A stretch of DNA of 60,000 nucleotides from Branchiostoma floridae (Eukaryota; Chordata; Leptocardii; Amphioxiformes; Branchiostomatidae). Below the pieces are notes generated by a model that was not told where the DNA came from, did not search any database, and saw nothing but the letters and a program-made list of their open reading frames with translations. Of this stretch, positions 55,301 through 60,000 are shown piece by piece; position 1 is the first letter of the stretch; each line of letters opens with the position of its first letter. The position numbers were made by a program, and so were the translations under genes. Location: positions 3,273,703-3,333,702 of the forward strand of contig NC_049992.1 in assembly GCF_000003815.2 (NCBI RefSeq), read 5' to 3'.

Positions 55301-57655
55301 TGTGCTTTTTCAGCGAGGTAGATCCCATTTGGTCTAGCCAATTCTCTTGCGTTGTGCGTCGTTTTTGTTTTTACATGGGCAAAAAAATGTGTCCTAGGCG
55401 ACGAACATCGTACAACATTTATATGACAAGTCATTTTTTGCCTTGTGTAAACCAGCCCTTAGATAGACTAATGATTTGAGTATAAATTCCGCAGGTACTT
55501 CCGCCAGATGGACCGCGCGGCCCTGTTCTCCCAGAAGCAGACCAAGTACATCGACGTCTGGCCTGTCAACATGATGAAACCCGAGATGGCCAGCTACTTT
55601 GACGTGACCTGCTTCTTCCTGCTGCAGCTGGCCTGTATCCTGAATATGGTGCCGCACTGGAGAAAGGTGGGGGTTGTGATAAAGCCCCGTTTACAAATCA
55701 AGAATTTAGCTCGGCTGAGTTGTCAGCGAGCTCTAAATTACGAGGAGGTATGACCCTGATGCCGACGAAGAAACTCTGCCATTTGTTCGTAGGCATCAGG
55801 TTCATGCCTCCTCGTAATTTAGAGCTCGCTGACAACTTGGCCGAGCTAAATTCTTGATTTGTAAACGGGGCTTAAACAGTACTCTAACACTGTTGGGAGT
55901 TTAATCAAAACTTTCCTTTCAATGCTAAACTCTTTGCTATGACAGAAAAGCTTTTTTTGCTATTGACCTGCTGCAACTGGCCTGTATTCTGAACATGGTG
56001 CCGCACTGGAGAAAGGTGGGATATCATGATTAACAGTACTCTATCATCAAAACTTTGTTTTCAATTCTAAAATCTTTCCTAAGGCAGGATTACTGCTGCA
56101 ACTGGCTTGTATCATCAACATGGTGTCGCTCTGGAGAAAGGTGGGGGTTAGGATAAATGGTACTCAATCAGTGTTAGCGTTTCTTTTCGATGCTAAAATC
56201 TTTGCTAAGGTAGGAAAGCTTTTTTTTGGTTATTCCTGCTGCAACTGGCCTGTATCCTGAACATGGTAATGCACTGGAGAAAGGTGGGGGTTGTGAATGA
56301 ATGAAGACCTTTATTGTACATTTTTGCCCAACCAAGCTAAGCGCAGGTCACAACAAAGATAAAACATACATGTAAAAGTATCACAGATCTAGTCTAGCAT
56401 AGAAGCTTGGCTTCTTCTTGCTTCTTGGCAATGGTGAAAATGTAGGATTGTTTGGTCTAGCATTAATGAATGAGAAATATGAATTTATCAGTACTTCTCC
56501 AAGTAAAACAAACTGAAGCTCTATTATAGCCTGTAAGTACTAAAATTTGTATTCAAAGAGATCATTCAAAGAATTTTTGAGGCTTTTTAAAATGACTTTT
56601 AGTGGCCGGTCAGTGTGACCTTTTTTTAACGAGTTTGCTCAGTGCAAGATGACATTGACCACTTCTTAATTACTGTAGCAGCATCTAGATCTCTTCTCCT
56701 TTAATCAGAAACAATCATGTACTCTTTTCCAGGTGACCCGCATGCGTGTGTTCCTCTGTGTGGAGGGCGGAGACCACAACGAGCCCGGCACGAGGCGGCG
56801 AGAGGCAAAACTTAAGGAGCTTCTGACGCAGCTCCGCATCCAGGCTGACATCAACATCATCAACTGGGAACATGTCATCTGTCTAAGGGGCAATTCGGAG
56901 GTAATTCATACAGGATAAATTACAGAATAAAGAGACTCTTTTTACACAACCAGTGCTTTATTCTCACCGCACTGGTTGTGTAAAAAGAGTCTCTTTATTC
57001 AGTGACGTACCAACCTGATGAAACTGTTCACGGAAGGATAAATTACATGTTGCTGAGTATATGATAACACAATTTGTATCACCATGAATCTTATGAAAAC
57101 ATGTAGCATAAGCACAATGCATTATGTTTGTTGAACTGAAACATTTAATGCAATGTCGTCTCTGTAAGGCTTTAAAAAATGTAGAATCAAGCAGTGGGAG
57201 AGACGGGTAGGAATTTCCAATCACGGTGATTCAGTATTATTTATGACCTACATTTTTTCACTTTACCTGTGCATGGGCTCTATTGGAATCAATATAATGT
57301 AGCTGAAGATTGTATAAAATTATAGAAGTGACTTCATGCATGCAGTATGGGTTGTAACATGAGAAGTTTGCCCTTCACACTGTGACCATGACCATGTCCT
57401 CTTCTGTAGGGAACTGTCCTCACAGACGAGGCGCCCGTTGCCATGGCAATCACGGAAGAGTACCTGCGCGCGATGAACGAACTCATCAAGCAGCAGTCGC
57501 AGAACACGGCCGTGAACTTTCTGTACCTGACCCGCCCGCCGGTCGACACCAGTCGCTACCCAGAATACCTCAGCAGATATGACCTTTTGACCCATGACCT
57601 CCCTCCCACGGTCTTGGTTCATGGACTCAGTGCTGTGACCAGTACTGACCTGTGA
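37073..57655 (+). CDS. SLC12A9: SLC12A9 orthologue (cation-chloride cotransporter family), complete
   Basis: Nineteen exons: 37073-37358, 38756-38890, 39387-39521, 40215-40361, 41092-41250, 44046-44153, 45044-45155, 47353-47510, 47967-48049, 48630-48754, 49193-49385, 49833-49934, 50381-50521, 52989-53097, 53558-53691, 54407-54495, 55495-55666, 56733-56900, 57410-57655. They total 2802 nt = 933 codons plus stop, every junction in phase. Landmarks shared with vertebrate SLC12A9: [11 protein letters not shown] before TM1, [89 protein letters not shown] and the C-terminal [14 protein letters not shown]. Twelve membrane helices then a long cytoplasmic C-terminal domain are expected. SLC12A9 has no firmly established ion-transport activity. 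Length is near the vertebrate protein (about 914). Introns hold the exon-boundary arrays listed separately. Confidence 0.96.
38430..38755 (+). repeat. Exon 2 acceptor-side decoys (2 copies)
   Basis: 38603-38667 repeats exon 2's acceptor and start ([14 protein letters not shown]) but is rearranged and reaches a stop. A weaker partial is at 38430 (TCTACAGGTTTCCC). Real acceptor at 38755. The interval 38603 to 38756 is 153 bp. Confidence 0.8.
39920..40261 (+). repeat. Exon 4 acceptor-side array: 3 decoys plus real exon
   Basis: Starts at 39920, 40009, 40098 (period 89) and real exon at 40215. Each decoy keeps GTTTACAG|ATGGTTCCCTGG and encodes [16 protein letters not shown], then in-frame TAG followed by GTCAGA. 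The third decoy is longer (to [11 protein letters not shown], then TAG). Confidence 0.94.
40579..41134 (+). repeat. Exon 5 acceptor-side array: 3 decoys plus real exon, period 128-129
   Basis: Acceptor-plus-start copies at 40707, 40835, 40963 and real 41092, each with CTCCAG|TTGCCATAGTGAG and [14 protein letters not shown] partial intron-only unit precedes at about 40579. The interval 40963 to 41092 is 129 bp and open in frame. Confidence 0.94.
41190..43490 (+). repeat. Exon 5 donor-side array: about 17 copies of the exon end
   Basis: Exon end plus donor (ENLW C|GTGAGT) at 41250 (real), then 41385, 41521, 41656, 41792, 41913, 42026, 42306, 42754, 42882, 43133 with intact or near-intact donors. 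Degenerate copies near 42170, 42600, 42979, 43246, 43396 and 43482. Early copies are 135-136 bp apart and almost identical; later ones are diverged and of mixed length. Upstream edge of each unit encodes [18 protein letters not shown]. Confidence 0.95.
42324..42497. mobile_element. Pogo/Tigger-like MITE inside the exon 5 array
   Basis: CAGTAGAAGCCAGTTAATTGCAC and GTGCAATTAAGCGGCTTCTACTG are inverted, with TA on both sides (42322-42323 and 42498-42499); 174 bp. Confidence 0.9.
43795..44153 (+). repeat. Exon 6 acceptor-side array: 2 decoys plus real exon
   Basis: About 43798 ([14 protein letters not shown], then TAG, no AG acceptor), 43929 (CCCAG|CGGATTTCGGG, lacking YSTGT) and real 44046-44153. 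Period 117-131. The 43929 copy is open and in frame (117 bp = 39 codons) to the real exon. Confidence 0.93.
44358..44717. mobile_element. MITE in SLC12A9 intron 6
   Basis: TAAGGCCACACCAATTTAAT and ATTAAATTGGTGTGGCCTA are inverted, with GGTTCACGGATTTTT / GAATCTGTGAGCC continuing. About 360 bp, related in its AAGGCCACA end to the element at 9373-9901. Confidence 0.87.
44935..45155 (+). repeat. Exon 7 acceptor-side duplication
   Basis: Real exon 45044-45155; decoy start at 44990 (TTACATCCAG|CAACCTGGCA) with CCTGGCAAACCCCAGCAGATCC shared, period 54; a weaker third copy at about 44942 (AATCCAAGCAGATCC). From the 44990 acceptor the frame is open into the real exon. Confidence 0.88.
45160..45737. 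other. SLC12A9 intron 7, first part
   Basis: No exon. 45530-45560 has a MITE fragment related to 7860-7960. CATGTGA units begin at about 45690. Confidence 0.5.
45690..47420 (+). repeat. Exon 8 acceptor-side array: 10 decoys plus real exon
   Basis: Acceptor-plus-start copies at 45738, 45906, 46060, 46235, 46400, 46570, 46713, 46881, 47045, 47191 and real 47353. Periods 143-175. Each keeps an AG acceptor and about 75 bp of exon ([20 protein letters not shown]), then departs at VIGLSA and runs into CATGTGA repeats. All decoys stop in frame; small indels break several (46400, 46570, 46881). Only the last is followed by the exon's second half and a donor. Confidence 0.96.
47511..47966. other. SLC12A9 intron 8
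   Basis: No exon. A few CATGTGA units at 47918-47945, just before exon 9. Confidence 0.5.
48438..48660 (+). repeat. Exon 10 acceptor-side duplication
   Basis: Decoy acceptor at 48490 ([37 protein letters not shown] stop) and real exon at 48630 ([19 protein letters not shown]). Period 140. A third intron-only copy at about 48290-48390 (TTTTTCAGCATTCTAACAGCC). Confidence 0.92.
48893..49230 (+). repeat. Exon 11 acceptor-side array: 4 decoys plus real exon, period about 74-80
   Basis: Units at about 48898, 48968 (intact TTTAG|ACCAATGTTCAAG), 49044, 49121 and real 49193. Each holds CCAATGTTCAAGTACTTCAC then TTTACTTGTTTATTG. Three decoys have lost the AG. Confidence 0.9.
49386..50380 (+). repeat. 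CATGTGA short-repeat tracts in introns 11 and 12
   Basis: Runs of CATGTGACTGT / CATGTGAACAT at 49394-49430, 49770-49822, 49936-49975 and 50222-50370, split by a transposon and by exon 12. Further tracts: 45690-47350, 52440-52990 and 53140-53460. Each unit contains the E-box CATGTG. Confidence 0.9.
49431..49768. mobile_element. hAT-like nonautonomous element in SLC12A9 intron 11
   Basis: CAGGGCTCTAGCCAGC and GCTGGCTAGAGCCCTG are inverted ends; flanks CTGTCATG at 49423-49430 and 49769-49776 form an 8-bp duplication, as in hAT. Caution: CTGTCATG is also the local repeat motif. Second palindrome inside (TTTTTCCGTCA / TGACGGAAAAA). Confidence 0.88.
50522..52560. mobile_element. Nested TTTGCCAGAATGGC-family repeats in SLC12A9 intron 13
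   Basis: 50716-52390 contains at least three partial copies: about 50720-51345, 51555-51905 and 51905-52390. Shared blocks: CATAACTCAAGAAG, ATGATATTTGGTGGGTGGGT, GGGCCCCCTAGCGGCTT, ATGCAAATCAACAGCTAATTTGCATA, GGCAAAGGTATGTGTTCGTG. No coding region seen. Confidence 0.78.
52567..53040 (+). repeat. Exon 14 acceptor-side array: 2 decoys plus real exon
   Basis: Exon starts at 52621, 52805 and real 52989, period exactly 184 bp. Each has CACC(C)CCAG|GTGAAGGC and VKAF(V/L)E(L/Q)[10 protein letters not shown]; decoys then read ACG A(C/T)C ATG TGA, so the CATGTGA repeat itself supplies the stop. Confidence 0.95.
53998..54345 (+). mobile_element. tRNA-derived SINE, near full length, in SLC12A9 intron 15
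   Basis: GGGACCGCGTAGCGCAGTGG with A box TAGCGCAGTGG, B box GGTTCAAATCC at 54050-54060, then CTACCGATCTTGTGCCCTTG, body to about 54345. The clearest copy in the window; it lies just upstream of exon 16. Confidence 0.9.
54496..55494. other. SLC12A9 intron 16
   Basis: A 37-bp direct repeat (GACCAGGGATGCT(A/G)CAGGTC...) at about 54623 and 54659. 54960-55090 carries GTCCAGGACTGCCTG and AAATAAAGTGAAGTAAAG, retroposon-tail-like. No exon. Confidence 0.55.
55615..56290 (+). repeat. Exon 17 donor-side array: real exon plus 3 decoys
   Basis: Exon ends with donor (WRK|GTGGG) at 55666 (real), 56015, 56140 and 56283. Each decoy keeps CTGCTGCAACTGGC and [14 protein letters not shown] with changes ([22 protein letters not shown]). 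Spacing 349 (includes a 190-bp insertion), 125, 143. Confidence 0.93.
55683..55872. mobile_element. Palindromic MITE immediately 3' of exon 17
   Basis: Arms of about 80 bp: AGCCCCGTTTACAAATCAAG ... and the inverse ending CTTGATTTGTAAACGGGGCT, with TAGCTCGGC / GCCGAGCTA and CTCTAAATTACGAGGAGG / CCTCCTCGTAATTTAGAG. It begins 17 bp after the donor and separates the first decoy from the real exon. Confidence 0.92.
56925..57000. repeat. Perfect 32-bp-arm hairpin after exon 18
   Basis: Arms 56925-56956 (GAATAAAGAGACTCTT...) and 56969-57000 (...AAGAGTCTCTTTATTC) around a 12-bp loop, starting 24 bp after the exon 18 donor. Identical arms suggest a recent event. Confidence 0.93.
57410..57655 (+). CDS. 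SLC12A9: SLC12A9 exon 19: C-terminus
   Basis: 82 residues or so (81 codons plus stop), TAG|GGAACTGTCC acceptor. [20 protein letters not shown] and [14 protein letters not shown] stop match the vertebrate C-terminus closely, so the stop is genuine. Confidence 0.95.
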   Translation, partial: GTVLTDEAPVAMAITEEYLRAMNELIKQQSQNTAVNFLYLTRPPVDTSRYPEYLSRYDLLTHDLPPTVLVHGLSAVTSTDL

Positions 57656-58489
57656 TTACCTTTTAAACTACAACCTTCGACCTATGACCACCCCCATCAT
57701 CTTGCCCATCACCCTCCTACACTGTTCGTCCACAAACTCATGATGAGTTCTATCAGGACTTAACATTTGATTCTCTTATTCACCTGTATGATCTTCAACT
57801 TAAAATGATCCGGAGATGTCAAGCTAACATTCTATGATATTGGGCTAATTATGTACAGGGGTGGTTACAAAACTATTTGAGGCCTCCTCTCAGAATCTTT
57901 TCCTAGAATATTCATCCAACAGTTTTATTCCGGTTACTCGTCACTAACCAGTTTTCTTGCTGCTTTCAACTCAGACACACACAAAAAATTCTTGCCAAGA
58001 GCATGAACTCTGTCAAGGTCATGTAGTATGTTCAAGGTCAGACGGGGACCTGTTACTATGATGGTTTTCTTCAGAATACCTACTGGTCACTTTGTAGCTC
58101 ACAAGCTGATTTAGAATCTCTTTACAAAAACAACAGTTTGAAGTACTAGTACTTACAATGTATTTCATGAACTTGACTGTTTGTTGTGTCAGTGCTTATG
58201 TATGGGCACTTTAATACGAAAGGTATCTCTTTTTTTCTGTCTTTGTTCCCTAATTTCTGTCTGTGTATGTCTTACATGGAGTAATAATAAATACATCTGG
58301 TGTATTACTAGTATTTGCAGCCAATAGGTTCCCAATGTTAGCGTAATGAGGCATCTCCTCAAACACGGGACCCCGTTTTACATCCCTTAATATTTATGAA
58401 CTTTGATAATATGTCATTATTATGTAGTTATACATGTAGATGTGCAATTTATTGACCAGGTATGACTTCTGTTGCTTGTGTGTCGTATA
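57656..58489 (+). terminator. SLC12A9 3' UTR/flank with candidate poly(A) signal
   Basis: AATAAA at 58286-58291 is the first plausible polyadenylation signal after the stop. Nothing else recognised. Confidence 0.5.
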
Positions 58490-58973
58490 CAGTCAAACCT
58501 GCCCGAGCGACCACCTCTTCTCAGCGACCACCTGGCCATTTCGACCGCTTTTTCTCGGTCCCGATTTATTTTCCCATTGACGTAAGCATTAAGCGACCTT
58601 TTCTCAACGACCACCTGGCCAACGCTACCGCGACCGGCCCAAATTGGGACCCATATCGACCGCATCATTTTAAAAATTGAGGTTTTCATCAATTTTTTAT
58701 GATAACTAGCGCGATTTTGTGCCGAAATCGGCCAGTTTGCGTCGCATTTTGGGTTAAATTTACAGTTTACAGTGTGCGTGTTGTATTTGACATTAAAGAC
58801 CTCGCTTCTTTGCGTGCGCGCAGTGTGCTTGCTATTTGCCATTAAACACAACGGAAACCATTTATACTTTGCATCGGGCATGTTTTGAGTCGATACTCTT
58901 CTCAACGACCACCTGTCCAAATCGACCTCTTTTTTCCGGTCCCCCGGGTGGTCGTCTTGGGCAGGTTTGCCTG
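58490..58973. mobile_element. Pogo/Tigger-like nonautonomous element
   Basis: CAGTCAAACCTGCCCGAGCG ... GGGCAGGTTTGCCTG, TA at both sides (58488-58489, 58974-58975). Shares the CAGTCAAACCTG end with 31760-32244; CGACCACCT units repeat within. Confidence 0.88.
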
Positions 58974-60000
58974 TATTTACCTTTGATAAATTCTTAGTTT
59001 CATTTTGATACCACTTACAAAGGAGAATATTAAGAAATGATGTAAAAGTATATAGAAATGTAACTGCTTACATGTATACCTTATATAGGAGGTAAAATGT
59101 AACAAGTGTATTTTTCCAGTAATTTCTTATATAGAGATAGAAGTCGATTTGATGCTGAGCAGTTCATTACTCAGGGCCTAATGTATGTTGCATATAGTTC
59201 GAATCGTACCAAAGTGCTTTATAGATAGTGAATATGTGATTATGTAAGTGTTAGGGTTGCCTTCAATGTGACTGTTGCAGTGCCCGAAAGCATTCACATG
59301 CAGTGAATGTTTCATGTAATGAAACAGTGATGGCAGGCACTTTTTTGAGATACAACAGCCACCTATGTAATCTCCAAGCAGAGGTTGGATGACAAGATTG
59401 TAATTGTCTTTTTCTGACTTGTCCTGGCCCTGCTATCAGAAAGTGGGGCAAGCAGTATGCTAGGAGAGTAGGTCCGATGATAGATACTTTTGGGCAGAAT
59501 GACAGAAAAAAACATCGAATCTTCTACTTTAAGTGTGTAGTCAAAGTACAGTGGCCTTAGTTTTTAGTTGCAACCAGATGAAACATTTAATGCTATTGAT
59601 AGCAAGAATAGTATACCGACAAGTATACTTATTTCTCTGGTGAAGGGAAATGCCATTTGTCGTGATGGCGTACTAGATAGAAGGTTTTGAAAAGAAGTTA
59701 CATCTACATCAGCTTCATGAATGTGTTAGGAAAACACATTTAATCCCTCTCGCAATCTATGCTTACTGTGTGCTGCTAGGTAAATAAAATATATTTAGAG
59801 AATAGTGGGACCAAATTATGCTACTTAGAAGTGTGGAACTCCAAGATGATAATTATAAAGGACACGATAAATCAGAAATGACGTGTTGTATAAATTAATA
59901 GTTTTATACGTTATATAAATTTGATATTTGTGTAATAGTGTACTTAGAAACGTCATACTCTGTTCTTGCCAAGTTGAGGATAGCATTTTCTGAGAAATGT
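58974..60000. other. 3' flank, no gene recognised
   Basis: A/T-rich. Contains a MITE end (CTCCAAGCAGAGGT) near 59371. No splice-bounded frame. Confidence 0.45.

Noticed and set aside
37073-57655. SLC12A9 as a decayed pseudogene because of the many broken exon copies
   Set aside because: One complete set of 19 exons joins in frame with intact splice sites and a family-typical C-terminus.
58420-58920. 166-codon minus-strand frame
   Set aside because: Falls within the pogo/Tigger-like nonautonomous element; composed of its CGACCACCT repeats and no transposase motif.

Overview
The window looks like nuclear DNA from a cephalochordate (amphioxus, Branchiostoma-like). Genes are split into many short exons with GT-AG introns. 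The introns are full of small palindromic transposons, tRNA-derived SINEs and minisatellites, and the predicted proteins are animal families. The species call is inference. There are two assembly gaps, at 17266-17365 and 18816-19219.

Layout. (1) 1-9025, minus strand: a membrane-anchored M13 zinc metallopeptidase (neprilysin / endothelin-converting-enzyme family). Fourteen exons join in frame and the 3' end runs off the left edge. (2) 9.1-18.2 kb: no convincing gene. It holds MITEs, SINEs, a GC-rich foldback element, a 28-bp minisatellite and a deleted mariner. (3) 18.2-24.8 kb and 28.3-35.6 kb, plus strand: two tandem paralogues of a six-exon single-pass receptor-like gene. Its order is SAM-like domain, acidic/Ser-Thr tail with NPxY motifs, transmembrane segment, stalk, then an NHL-type propeller. 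Copy A is interrupted by a gap, copy B is complete at 776 codons. They sit in a direct duplication of about 10.65 kb (about 15.62-26.27 and 26.27-36.92 kb). (4) 37.07-57.66 kb, plus strand: a complete 19-exon SLC12A9 orthologue of 933 codons. (5) 57.7-60 kb: 3' flank with a pogo/Tigger-like element.

The most striking feature is in SLC12A9. At least ten intron-exon boundaries have been tandemly copied into the adjoining intron, as arrays of 2 to about 17 partial exon copies. Copies upstream of an exon keep the acceptor and the exon start. Copies downstream keep the exon end and the donor. Most acceptor-side copies run into an in-frame stop, but at three exons (5, 6 and 7) a decoy acceptor is in frame and open into the real exon. 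One exon of the M13 gene shows the same thing. Exon-boundary minisatellites have, as I recall, been reported at an amphioxus Adh locus, so the principle may not be new. The scale within one gene, the polarity rule and the in-frame acceptors are what deserve checking.

The two receptor paralogues form a natural experiment: several transposon insertions in one unit have an empty site in the other. All exon coordinates were derived by hand from splice sites and reading-frame continuity, without transcripts.
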